From Lelliottia amnigena (GTDB lineage: Bacteria; Pseudomonadota; Gammaproteobacteria; Enterobacterales; Enterobacteriaceae), in assembly GCA_900635465.1 (NCBI GenBank), contig LR134135.1, positions 4,030,001 through 4,094,000 on the forward strand: a stretch of DNA of 64,000 nucleotides, in the 5' to 3' direction. Below the pieces are notes generated by a model. It ran no database searches. It saw nothing but the letters and a program-made list of their open reading frames with translations, and was not told where the DNA came from. The translations under genes and the position numbers were made by a program. Below, one piece after another: positions 48,082-55,692 of this stretch; position 1 is the first letter of the stretch, and every line of letters starts with the position of its first letter.

Positions 48082-49187
48082 TTACGCCAGCTGGCGTAGC
48101 ATGCGGCGTAGCGGCTCGGCGGCGCCCCACAGGAGCTGGTCGCCGACGGTGAAGGCCGATAAGTACTCCGGCCCCATGTTGAGCTTACGCAGACGGCCCA
48201 CCGGCGTGGTCAGCGTGCCGGTAACAGCCGCAGGCGTCAGTTCGCGCATGGTGATGTCGCGGTCGTTTGGCACCACTTTCGCCCACGGATTGTGCGCTGC
48301 CAGCAGCTCTTCCACGGTCGGAATCGACACATCTTTTTTCAGTTTGAGGGTGAATGCCTGGCTATGGCAGCGCAGCGCGCCGACGCGAACGCACAGACCA
48401 TCAACCGGGATCGCCGTGGAGGTATTGAGAATTTTGTTGGTCTCAGCCTGGCCTTTCCACTCTTCACGGCTCTGACCGTTATCAAGCTGTTTGTCGATCC
48501 ACGGGATCAGGCTGCCCGCCAGCGGCACGCCAAAGTTATCGACCGGCAACTCGCCGCTGCGGCTCAGTTGAGTCACTTTACGTTCGATATCCAGAATGGC
48601 TGAAGCCGGGTTCGCCAGCTCATCGGCCACGTGATGATGCAGCTGGCCCATCTGCGCCAACAGTTCACGCATGTGACGCGCACCGCCACCGGAAGCCGCC
48701 TGGTAAGTGGCAACCGAAACCCACTCAACCAGATCCTGTGCGAACAGGCCGCCCAGCGACATCAGCATCAGGCTGACGGTACAGTTGCCGCCCACAAAGG
48801 TTTTTACGCCGTTGTTCAGGCCGTCGGTGATGACGCCCTGGTTAACCGGGTCGAGAATAATGATGGCATCGTCTTTCATGCGCAGGGAAGACGCCGCGTC
48901 AATCCAGTAGCCCTGCCAGCCGCTTTCACGCAGCTTTGGATAAATTTCGTTGGTATAATCGCCGCCCTGGCACGTCACGATAATGTCGAGCGCCTTCAGC
49001 GCTTCCAGATTAAAGGCGTCCTGAAGCGTGCCCGTAGACGCGCCGCCGAACGCGGGCGCAGCTTGCCCGAACTGGAAGTGGAGAAGAAGACCGGGCGGAT
49101 GGCGTCAAAATCGCGCTCTTCGACCATGCGTTGCATGAGAACAGAGCCGACCATACCGCGCCAGCCGATAAAACCAACGTTTTTCAT
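48082..49187 (-). pseudogene. asd: Aspartate-semialdehyde dehydrogenase, one frameshift
   Basis: Makes aspartate semialdehyde for lysine, diaminopimelate, threonine and methionine. Starts at ATG 49187 (MKNVGFIGWRGMVGSVLM, the NADP fold) and leaves frame after [10 protein letters not shown] near 49065, where minus-strand GGCAAGC should probably be GGCCAAGC (GQAAPAFGG). The second part, from the in-frame [15 protein letters not shown] to the stop, carries catalytic Cys in GGNCTVSL. The span of 1106 bases plus one gives 369 codons (368 aa; E. coli 367). The gene is essential for wall synthesis, so the break is almost surely an artefact. Confidence 0.93.
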
Positions 49188-49363
49188 ATCTATTATTTCC
49201 TGCAGAGGTGTGTGCTGTTTGTGCAAACCAGTATTCAACTGGGATATGCTTCACATTACAAAATGCTGCCAAAGTCGCAAGCGAAATTAATCGATGATGG
49301 CGCTGCGATCAGTAATACCACTAATTACACCAGAAACCACAGGCTTTATCAGGGATAAAAATA

Positions 49364-49957
49364 ATGACTGAAATCATTTCCGCCGCAGTGCTATTGATCC
49401 TGATTATGGATCCACTCGGCAACCTGCCCATCTTTATGTCAGTGCTGAAACACACTGAACCCAAGCGCCGTCGGGCGATCATGATCCGCGAGTTGCTTAT
49501 CGCGCTGCTGGTGATGTTTATCTTCCTGTTCGCCGGTGAAAAAATCCTCGCGTTCCTGAACCTGCGCGCTGAAACGGTTTCAATATCCGGCGGTATTATT
49601 CTGTTCCTGATCGCCATTAAGATGATTTTCCCCAGTGCCGAAGGCAGCAGCAGCGGCCTGCCCGCGGGCGAAGAACCGTTTATCGTGCCGCTGGCGATCC
49701 CACTGGTCGCCGGTCCCACGATTCTTGCCACGCTGATGCTGCTGTCGCATCAGTATCCCAATCAGATGAGCCATCTGGTGATCGCCCTGCTGATCGCCTG
49801 GGGCGGAACGTTCATTATTTTGCTGCAATCGTCGCTGTTCTTGCGCCTGCTGGGCGAGAAAGGGGTGAATGCGCTGGAGCGCCTGATGGGGTTGATTCTG
49901 GTGATGATGGCGACGCAGATGTTCCTGGATGGGATCCGGGCATGGATGAAGGGGTGA
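49364..49957 (+). CDS. yhgN: YhgN, MarC-family inner-membrane protein
   Basis: 197 aa, as E. coli. Six membrane helices with the MarC signature: LILIMDPLGNLPIF at residues 9-22 and VPLAIPLVAGPTILATLM at about 107-124. The family was once thought to cause multiple antibiotic resistance, which has been withdrawn; the function is unknown. It diverges from asd across 176 bp. The repeat array starts about ten bases after its stop. Confidence 0.93.
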   Translation: MTEIISAAVLLILIMDPLGNLPIFMSVLKHTEPKRRRAIMIRELLIALLVMFIFLFAGEKILAFLNLRAETVSISGGIILFLIAIKMIFPSAEGSSSGLPAGEEPFIVPLAIPLVAGPTILATLMLLSHQYPNQMSHLVIALLIAWGGTFIILLQSSLFLRLLGEKGVNALERLMGLILVMMATQMFLDGIRAWMKG

Positions 49958-49965
49958 TGTTTTCC

Positions 49966-50288
49966 CTTTCTCTGTGGGAGAGGGCTGGGATGAGGGCATC
50001 AGACCGCACAAGCCCAATGCCAAACGGCAACAACAGTTGTCGTTTTTAGTGTTTTCTCCCTCTCCCCGTGGGAGAGGGTCGGACTGAAGGCATCAGACCG
50101 CACAAGCCCAATGCAAAACGGCAACGTCAGTTGCCTTTTTAGTGTTTTCTCCCTCTTCCCGTGGGAGAGGGCTGGGGTGAGGGCATCAGACCGCATCCGC
50201 TCAATGCAAAAGGCAACGCACGTTGCTTTTTTTAATGTTTTCTCCCTCTCACCGTGGGAGAGGGCCGGGGTGAGGGCATCAGACCGCA
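49966..50288 (+). repeat. Tandem array of four ~91-bp units, each palindrome plus terminator-like hairpin
   Basis: Units start at about 49968, 50053, 50145 and 50238. Each has TTTCTCCCTCTCCCCGTGGG / AGAGGGC, then GGGTGAGGGCATCAGACCGC. The first three go on with CAATGC-AAAACGGCAAC and GTTGCCTTTTTAGTG or variants, which is an intrinsic-terminator-like hairpin. The fourth unit ends at CCGCACA without the hairpin. The stems vary by compensating changes (AACGGCAACAACAGTTGTCGTT, AACGGCAACGTCAGTTGCC, GGCAACGCACGTTGC). It is not a CRISPR array: there are no unique spacers. Confidence 0.88.
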
Positions 50289-50344
50289 CAATCAGTTGGC
50301 CTGCGGGTTTGGTGAGGTCAACATGCGGCTCTGCGGTCTATTCC

Positions 50345-50469
50345 GTTCACCTCCAGATCCGTGTTTCTCTGGAATGACGGAACCGGTGAACGTGTTAAGG
50401 GGGCTATCGTGTATGAACCGGTCAGATCTGTAACCCATGTGACCGGTTCATACATCGCCGCCCCCCTAA
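50345..50469. repeat. Nested inverted repeats, possible miniature element
   Basis: Arms TGTATGAACCGGTCA (50410-50424) and TGACCGGTTCATACA (50440-50454) pair perfectly over 15 bp around a 15-base centre. Outside them TTAAGGGGGC and GCCCCCCTAA (50395-50404 and 50460-50469) pair at nine of ten positions. A second repeat, GTTCACC (50345-50351) and GGTGAAC (50385-50391), lies just before. The piece could be a tiny mobile element or a structured regulatory RNA. No transposase is present. Confidence 0.65.
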
Positions 50470-50548
50470 CAATCCCGGCTCCCGGCAAGAAAATCGCCGC
50501 TTCGCGATACCTTCGTCTTATTCCCTTCGGCTTCGGGTCAGGCGCGAT

Positions 50549-50592
50549 CCTGCATCCATGCAGGTCACGCCCTCTCGGCGCATCCATGCGCC
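50549..50592. repeat. Two small hairpins with the same CATCCATG centre
   Basis: CCTGCATCCATGCAGG (50549-50564) and GGCGCATCCATGCGCC (50577-50592) have the same inner sequence and different outer pairs. Such paired hairpins resemble phage or satellite control regions. The role is unknown. Confidence 0.6.
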
Positions 50593-50604
50593 TCGCCCCG
50601 GCCT

Positions 50605-50990
50605 TTGGTCAACGACTCAGCGATTTACAGCCGGACCCAGGCCATCGCTGAAAGTCTGTCGTCCCCCTGGGCTTTTGTATCGCTAAGGTTTAATTTCAGG
50701 TTCTGCGAGCGTGCTTCCAGTGCCTCTCTTGCCAGCCAATCAGCAAAGCAGTATCTTCTCGCCACGCCTGCAAAATCAGGCGTCGGGGTTGGTCCCCTGT
50801 TATCCTCATCCGCGATAAAACTCGTTTTTATTGCGTGGACAGCTACACCTCAATGGTGGGCTGGACGGTGGCGTCGCAAGACGCGCCGGTAGCTGATGAG
50901 GCCGGTAGGACCAACTCCGTTCAGTCCACCACCAGCAAGGTTGGTCCCTTCTGTGGTGGTCAATTAATCTCATTAGAGGCTGTCATATGA
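50605..50990 (+). pseudogene. Ash-like phage/satellite protein, frameshifted fragment
   Basis: Frame one from TTG 50605 reads ...AESLSSPWAFVSLRFNFR...SKQ-type basic protein to FIAWTATPQ; in the next frame YTSMVGWTVASQDAPVAD and NSVQSTTSKVGPFCGG follow to TGA 50988-50990. Adding one base near 50851 joins them into 129 codons. The joined pattern WTATP-MVGW-x-NSVQSTTSKVG resembles the Ash family of P4-like satellites and prophages; this is recall, not a search. The stop overlaps the start of the next gene in an ATGA. The start codon is uncertain. The break may be a sequencing deletion, as elsewhere in the window. Confidence 0.5.
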
Positions 50991-51433
50991 CGACTACCCT
51001 TAGCTTTTCTCATTCTTTATTTACCGTCCCATTCGATAGCAACACCGATTTCACCGCGCTGGCAGACAACTGCGAAAGGTTTGCTGAAGTGATAGTGGAA
51101 TGCGAAGATCCGGCACAAAAAATGGCGCTGTGCGGACGGCTTTCTGCCTGTCTTGCCCTGCTTCAGCCAACGCTGCTGGAACCGGTGCCTGAACATTTAA
51201 AAGCAAGCCTGACGGTGGATGACCTGCCGCTGGACGTGCCCGTTTTTGAGCCTGAAAGCGATCAACTGGGACGTTATTGCCAGCTCTTAACCCATCTGCT
51301 GTTAACGCGCTCACTGTCAGAGCGTGACGAAAGGGTGGCGGGCGATTTACTGCAGGATTTGGTGGGATTTTACAGCGATACGCTGAAAGCACCGCGCTGG
51401 TTGCGCACTGAAGAGGGCGTTGCGCTACTTTAA
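50987..51433 (+). CDS. Hypothetical protein, 148 aa, coupled to the Ash-like ORF
   Basis: I do not recognise the function. ATG 50987 has AGAGG eight bases upstream and overlaps the stop of the Ash-like frame. The protein is acidic (many Asp/Glu), rich in Leu and mainly helical, with no membrane segment or signal peptide. It has VPFDSNTDFTALADNCERFAEVIVECEDPA near the start, read as two blocks, and KAPRWLRTEEGVALL at the end. Absent from this place in E. coli, so it probably came with the phage-like insert. Codon use and frame look real: no stop over 149 codons. Confidence 0.75.
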   Translation: MTTTLSFSHSLFTVPFDSNTDFTALADNCERFAEVIVECEDPAQKMALCGRLSACLALLQPTLLEPVPEHLKASLTVDDLPLDVPVFEPESDQLGRYCQLLTHLLLTRSLSERDERVAGDLLQDLVGFYSDTLKAPRWLRTEEGVALL

Positions 51434-51444
51434 AAAGAGGGATG

Positions 51445-51516
51445 GTGCGCTCTGATGCCCTCACCCCTGCCCTCTCCCCTGCCCTCTCCCCTGCCCTCTC
51501 CCATGGGAGAGGGAGA
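51445..51516 (-). repeat. Dispersed repeat with a 12-mer tripled inside
   Basis: A copy of the palindromic repeat in reverse orientation: GTGCGCTCTGATGCCCTCAC, then CTGCCCTCTCCC three times in tandem (51467-51478, 51479-51490, 51491-51502), then ATGGGAGAGGGAGAAAA. Another decayed block, CCCTCTCCTC...GAGTGAGGGGC, lies at 51570-51606. Confidence 0.85.
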
Positions 51517-51612
51517 AAACCAACAAAGGCAAAGCCGCCACCCTACAAAAATACGACCTCTGCGGCCCGATACCCTCTCCTCTCTATCTCCCACAGAGTG
51601 AGGGGCAACAAA

Positions 51613-51645
51613 AAAAGGACAACTCACGTTGTCCTTTTCTTTCTA
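51613..51645 (-). terminator. gntU terminator
   Basis: AAAAGGACAAC (51613-51623), loop TCAC, GTTGTCCTTTT (51628-51638). On the minus strand it is followed by seven T. It lies 12-19 bases after the gntU stop and also ends the phage-like insert. Confidence 0.88.
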
Positions 51646-51656
51646 CCTGCGATGCC

Positions 51657-52997
51657 TTAGCTCAACAACGTAAACGCAATCATCCCGACAATCGCACCTG
51701 TCGTCCCGAGGATAGTCTCCATCAGCGTCCAGGTTTTAAGGGTCTGCGCTTCGGTCGCGCCGGTAAATTTACCGAACAGCCAGAAGCCTGCGTCATTCAC
51801 GTGAGAGACCACAATCGAACCGCCCGCGATACAGATGGACAGTGCCGCCATCTGCGCGCCGGAGTAGTTCAGCTGTTCAATCACCGGCATCACCAGGCCC
51901 ACGGCCGTCAGACACGCCACGGTGGCGGAACCCTGGATGATGCGCACCGCGGCCGCCAGCACGAAGCAGGTCACGGCAATCGGCAAGCCCATCCCGGTCA
52001 GCGCTTCGCCCAGTGCAGGACCCACGCCGGAATCCACCAGCACCTGCTTGAACACGCCGCCCGCACCAATTACCAACAGGATAATGCCCGCCGGTTGCAG
52101 CGCCGCGCCGCAGATTTCCATGACTCTGTCTTTCGGCATGCCCTGACGGATCGCCAGGCCATAAATCGCCACCAGACAGGCAACCAGAATCGCGGTGAAC
52201 GGATGGCCAATAAATTCAAACCATTCGTAGGTACTGGAACCGACCGGCACAAAGCGCGCAGCGATAGTTTTCAGCCCGACCAATACCAGCGGCAGCAGGA
52301 TCAGCGCCAGGCTAAAACCGAAGGACGGCATTTTGCCTTCGCCAAGATGCGGCTCGGTAATATCGTCAGGGATGTGCAGCTCAACGTAGCGGCTGATGAA
52401 ATTGCCCCACAGCGGCCCAGCGATAATCATCCCCGGGATTGCGGCACACAGGCCAATCAGGATCATCCAGCCAAAGTCAGCGTGCATCTGGGACGCCAGC
52501 AGCATCGGCGCAGGCCCAGGCAGCAGGAACGCCGCCGCGGCCGCCACGCCCGCAAACAGCGGGATCACCAGCTTCACGAGGTTGGTTCCGGTATGACGCG
52601 CCATCGAGAACGCCACGCTAATCAGCAGCACTACGGCCACTTCGAAGAACAGCGGCAGCGCGCAAATCAGACCGGCCAGACCAATCGCATAATGCGCGCG
52701 GCTGTGACCAAAGGACTTGAGCATTTTGACGGCAATCTGATCGACCGCGCCCGTTTCATGCAAAATCTTGCCAAACATCGCGCCCAGCGCGACCACAATC
52801 GCCAGGAAACCCAGCGTGCCTCCCATCCCTTTTTCCATGGTCGCTGCGATTTTGTCGAGCGGCATGCCGGAAAAGAGACCTGCACCAATAGAAACCACCA
52901 TCAAAGCAACGAAGGCGTGCATACGCGCTTTCATCACTAAAAACAGCAGCAGCAAAACGGAGCCAACTGCTGTCAAAACTAACGTTAATGTACTCAA
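51657..52997 (-). CDS. gntU: GntU, low-affinity gluconate transporter
   Basis: 446 aa, as in E. coli. GntP-family permease with about 12 membrane segments; FLLPGPAPMLLASQMHADFG in the middle and SIVVSHVNDAGFWLFGKF near the end match GntT in the same window. It is the second gene of gntKU, three bases after gntK. It serves at high gluconate, when GntT alone is repressed or saturated (E. coli knowledge). Confidence 0.95.
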   Translation of the reverse strand: MSTLTLVLTAVGSVLLLLFLVMKARMHAFVALMVVSIGAGLFSGMPLDKIAATMEKGMGGTLGFLAIVVALGAMFGKILHETGAVDQIAVKMLKSFGHSRAHYAIGLAGLICALPLFFEVAVVLLISVAFSMARHTGTNLVKLVIPLFAGVAAAAAFLLPGPAPMLLASQMHADFGWMILIGLCAAIPGMIIAGPLWGNFISRYVELHIPDDITEPHLGEGKMPSFGFSLALILLPLVLVGLKTIAARFVPVGSSTYEWFEFIGHPFTAILVACLVAIYGLAIRQGMPKDRVMEICGAALQPAGIILLVIGAGGVFKQVLVDSGVGPALGEALTGMGLPIAVTCFVLAAAVRIIQGSATVACLTAVGLVMPVIEQLNYSGAQMAALSICIAGGSIVVSHVNDAGFWLFGKFTGATEAQTLKTWTLMETILGTTGAIVGMIAFTLLS

Positions 52998-53000
52998 AAC

Positions 53001-53528
53001 TTACTGCCTTTTATTAATGACCTCGATGGTGCTGGCAACAACACCGTCCAGCGGCTGATCGATATCCACGATCAAGACATCGCTTTCATCCGCGCCCGGT
53101 TCCTGCAACGCGTCAAACTGAGTAACCAGCATCTGAGTTTTAAAGAAGTGGCCTTTACGCGCTTTCAGACGGCTTTCAATCACCTCGAAATCGCCTTTCA
53201 GATAGATGAAAGAGAGATTCGGATTGCCGTCACGCAGCAGATCGCGGTAGGTCTTTTTCAGCGCGGAGCAGACAATCAGCGACACTTTATTGGTGCGCTG
53301 CATGGCGAACGCGGCATCATTCAACGCCTGCAACCACGGCTTGCGGTCGTCATCATTCAACGGCTCGCCAGCGGCCATTTTGGTGATATTGCTGCGCGGA
53401 TGAAGGAAGTCGCCATCAAGAAATGCGGCCTGAAGTTGATGCGCCACTTCACTGGCAACGGCGGATTTACCGCTACCGGAAACGCCCATCAGGACATAAA
53501 CGTGGTGATCGAGATTCGTCGTGCTCAA
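53001..53528 (-). CDS. gntK: GntK, thermoresistant gluconokinase
   Basis: 175 aa, the E. coli length, from TTG 53528 (MSTTNLDHHVYVLMG), with GAGGGA seven bases upstream. An earlier in-frame TTG at 53546 would add six residues but has no ribosome site. The P-loop is GVSGSGKS at residues 15-22. It makes 6-phosphogluconate from gluconate for the Entner-Doudoroff and pentose phosphate pathways. It precedes gntU and follows gntR on the same strand. Confidence 0.93.
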   Translation of the reverse strand: MSTTNLDHHVYVLMGVSGSGKSAVASEVAHQLQAAFLDGDFLHPRSNITKMAAGEPLNDDDRKPWLQALNDAAFAMQRTNKVSLIVCSALKKTYRDLLRDGNPNLSFIYLKGDFEVIESRLKARKGHFFKTQMLVTQFDALQEPGADESDVLIVDIDQPLDGVVASTIEVINKRQ

Positions 53529-53547
53529 AGAGAGTCCCTCAGTCAAT

Positions 53548-53576
53548 TGTTACGGGTAACAGTTATCGGTAACATT
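53548..53576 (-). promoter_or_regulatory. Two adjacent GntR operators before gntKU
   Basis: TGTTACGGGTAACA (53548-53561) is a perfect palindrome apart from the centre, and GTTATCGGTAACATT (53562-53576) lies next to it. On the minus strand these read TGTTACCGATAAC and TGTTACCCGTAACA, the same box as at gntT. GntR binding here would repress gntKU until gluconate arrives. Confidence 0.85.
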
Positions 53577-53654
53577 GTCCTGCCGGGGCAAAAGAGAAGC
53601 AATATCCAAACGTGCGTGAAGTGAATAAGTGTGAGCCAGGTCAAACTTGTCAGA

Positions 53655-54650
53655 CTAAATTGATCCACCTGGTGACAAGGTGAAACCTAAATCTAACATT
53701 TTCGGCGTCACCACTTCACCCCGAATGCGCGCCAGCAGGCGTTCCGCACCAATGCGGCCCATGCGTTCACGCGGTGTCAGGACGCTCGCCAGTCGCGGCT
53801 CCATCACCTGGCCGATATCGTGGCCATGGAAACCGGCTATCGCGATGTCATCAGGGATTTTCAGCCCCAAACGCTGGCATTCAAACGCAGCGCCAACCGC
53901 CAGGTCATCGTTGGTACAGAAGATGCCATCGAGCTGCGGATATTCACGACGCGCCTGACGCATCAGCTCAATACCGGACGAATAGGAAGACGATTGCTCC
54001 ACCATCACGCTGTACGGCGTTAAATGCGCGTCGAGCATGGCCTGCTCGTAGCCCTTCTGTTTGATGATAGTACGTTCATCCAGACGTGCGCCAAGATAGG
54101 CGACGTGGCGATGCCCACGCGCAAGAATGGCGGCAGTCATCTGGCGAGCGGCCTCAAAATTGTCGAATCCGACGGCGATATCCAGACACGGAGACTGGCT
54201 GTCCATCAGCTCGACGACCGGAATCCCGGCGACTTCAATCATTTTGAGCGTGCGAGGGGTGTGAGTACGTTCCGTTAAAATCAGACCGTCGATGTTCCAG
54301 GAAAGCATGGATTCAAGACGTTCCTCTTCCAGTTCCGGTTTGTACCCATAGTGCGCAAGCATGGTCTGATAACCGTAAGCATCGGTGACGCTTTCGATAC
54401 CGCGCAGCACTTCGGCGAAAACCTGGTTGGTCAGGGAAGGAAGCAGGACACCGACCGCGCGGCTGGTGGAATTGGAGAGAATATCGGGGGCGCGGTTGGG
54501 GATATAACCCAGTTCATCGAGAGCAGCGGCAATCTTGCCACGCAACGCCAGGGAAACCTGTTCCGGGTTACGCAAAAAGCGGCTGACCGTCATTTTGGTC
54601 ACACCGACGCGATCGGCTACATCCTGAAGTACGGGTCTTTTCTTTTTCAT
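53655..54650 (-). CDS. gntR: GntR, gluconate-responsive repressor (LacI family)
   Basis: 331 aa, as E. coli. A LacI-type helix-turn-helix and hinge helix lie at residues 5-60 (LQDVADRVGVTKMTVSRFLRN), then a periplasmic-binding-protein-like core binds gluconate (about 65-330). It represses gntT, gntKU and edd-eda. The 126-bp gap to gntK suggests separate promoters. Operators are visible before both transporter units in this window. Confidence 0.96.
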   Translation of the reverse strand: MKKKRPVLQDVADRVGVTKMTVSRFLRNPEQVSLALRGKIAAALDELGYIPNRAPDILSNSTSRAVGVLLPSLTNQVFAEVLRGIESVTDAYGYQTMLAHYGYKPELEEERLESMLSWNIDGLILTERTHTPRTLKMIEVAGIPVVELMDSQSPCLDIAVGFDNFEAARQMTAAILARGHRHVAYLGARLDERTIIKQKGYEQAMLDAHLTPYSVMVEQSSSYSSGIELMRQARREYPQLDGIFCTNDDLAVGAAFECQRLGLKIPDDIAIAGFHGHDIGQVMEPRLASVLTPRERMGRIGAERLLARIRGEVVTPKMLDLGFTLSPGGSI

Positions 54651-54750
54651 CGTCCTGAGAAATCTTGAGTGAGAGATTTTCTCAGTTTATCACGGACAAA
54701 GGCCAACCTTCCCCTGTCAAATGGTGAGGGTTAGCCTTTTATCAAAAAAA

Positions 54751-54873
54751 TACACGTAATCATTCGAGTTGCATCGAGGCGGCGACGCAGTGAAACCCCG
54801 GTCGCGTACATATCTACGCGACCGGGGTTACGAGTTAAGCCAACGACGATGCGGCTTAACGGATGACGCATCT
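54751..54873. repeat. ERIC-like element after yhhW
   Basis: About 123 bp with the plan of ERIC elements: CATTCGAGTTGCATCGAGGC, then AACCCCGGTCGCGTA (54794-54808), a CATATC centre, TACGCGACCGGGGTT (54815-54829), GTTAAGCCAACG, a second stem GGCTTAAC, and GGATGACGCATCTT. The middle arms are a perfect 15-bp inverted repeat, as in the ERIC core with its ACATAAGT-like centre. ERICs can fold in mRNA. It ends one base before the yhhW stop. Confidence 0.75.
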
Positions 54874-55569
54874 TCAGACCGGTGGCAGATCGAAAAGCAG
54901 TATTTCACTTTCACTGTCGGCATGGATGGATAGCGCCTGCTCATCCCAAATCGCCAGACCATCGGCAGTGGTGGCTTTGGTGCCGTTAATGCTCACCTCG
55001 CCTTTTACGACCTGGATCCACACGCGGCGTTCCGCAGCAATCTGGTGCACAGATTGTTCGTTTTTCGCCAGCGCCCAGCGATACAGTTCCATATCCTGAT
55101 GTACTTTCAGCGAGCCATCACGAGCATCGGGAGAGAGCACCAGCTGTTTGCCCTGTTCTGCATCAAAGCGACGCTGCTCGTAGCGCGGCGTAATACCGGT
55201 TTCTTCTGGAATGATCCAGATTTGATACAGGTGCAGTTTTTCCGTTTTGCTCGGGTTGTATTCCGAGTGACGTACACCGGTCCCTGCGCTCATGATCTGG
55301 AATTCACCCGCCGGAACCTGCTCTTCGTTACCCATGCTGTCTTTGTGTGCCACGGCACCTTCGAGCACATAGGTCAAAATTTCCATGTCTTTGTGCGGGT
55401 GAGTGCCGAAGCCCTGGCCTGCATCAATCACGTCATCGTTAATCACGCGCAGTGCCGAGAAGCCCATGAAATTCGGGTCGTAATAGTCAGCAAACGAGAA
55501 GGTATGCCATGAGTCCAGCCAGCCATGATTTGCGTGACCACGTTCGTTAGCTTTGCGTAAGAAGATCAT
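54874..55569 (-). CDS. yhhW: YhhW, pirin-type quercetin 2,3-dioxygenase
   Basis: 231 aa, as in E. coli. Bicupin fold: the N-terminal cupin has HPHKDMEILTYVLEG (His-x-His and Glu metal ligands at about 57-70) and GVRHSEYN. It binds a metal; the E. coli protein can degrade quercetin in vitro. The true role is unclear. It stands alone, 123 bp from yhhX on the same strand, and ends at an ERIC element. Confidence 0.94.
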   Translation of the reverse strand: MIFLRKANERGHANHGWLDSWHTFSFADYYDPNFMGFSALRVINDDVIDAGQGFGTHPHKDMEILTYVLEGAVAHKDSMGNEEQVPAGEFQIMSAGTGVRHSEYNPSKTEKLHLYQIWIIPEETGITPRYEQRRFDAEQGKQLVLSPDARDGSLKVHQDMELYRWALAKNEQSVHQIAAERRVWIQVVKGEVSINGTKATTADGLAIWDEQALSIHADSESEILLFDLPPV

Positions 55570-55692
55570 TGTTTTTCACCCCAGTTCGTTTCGATGGAGT
55601 AAGTGTGGACGTATTCGCGCTGGGATGATAGTGGGTGAAAATTGACTCCTCTGTTCAAAAATTATGAACAAGTCCAGAGGAGCCACTTTTGC

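Noticed and set aside
48996..49238. 80-codon ORF as a separate NADP-fold protein
   Set aside because: It is the first part of Asd; the rest follows in the next frame after one missing base.
49966..50288. Possible CRISPR array
   Set aside because: Units are about 91 bp, nearly identical along their length and with no unique spacers; no cas genes are near.
51801..52940. 379-codon open frame opposite gntU
   Set aside because: Antisense shadow of gntU with extreme Arg/His/Gln content; gntU is full length and conserved on the other strand.
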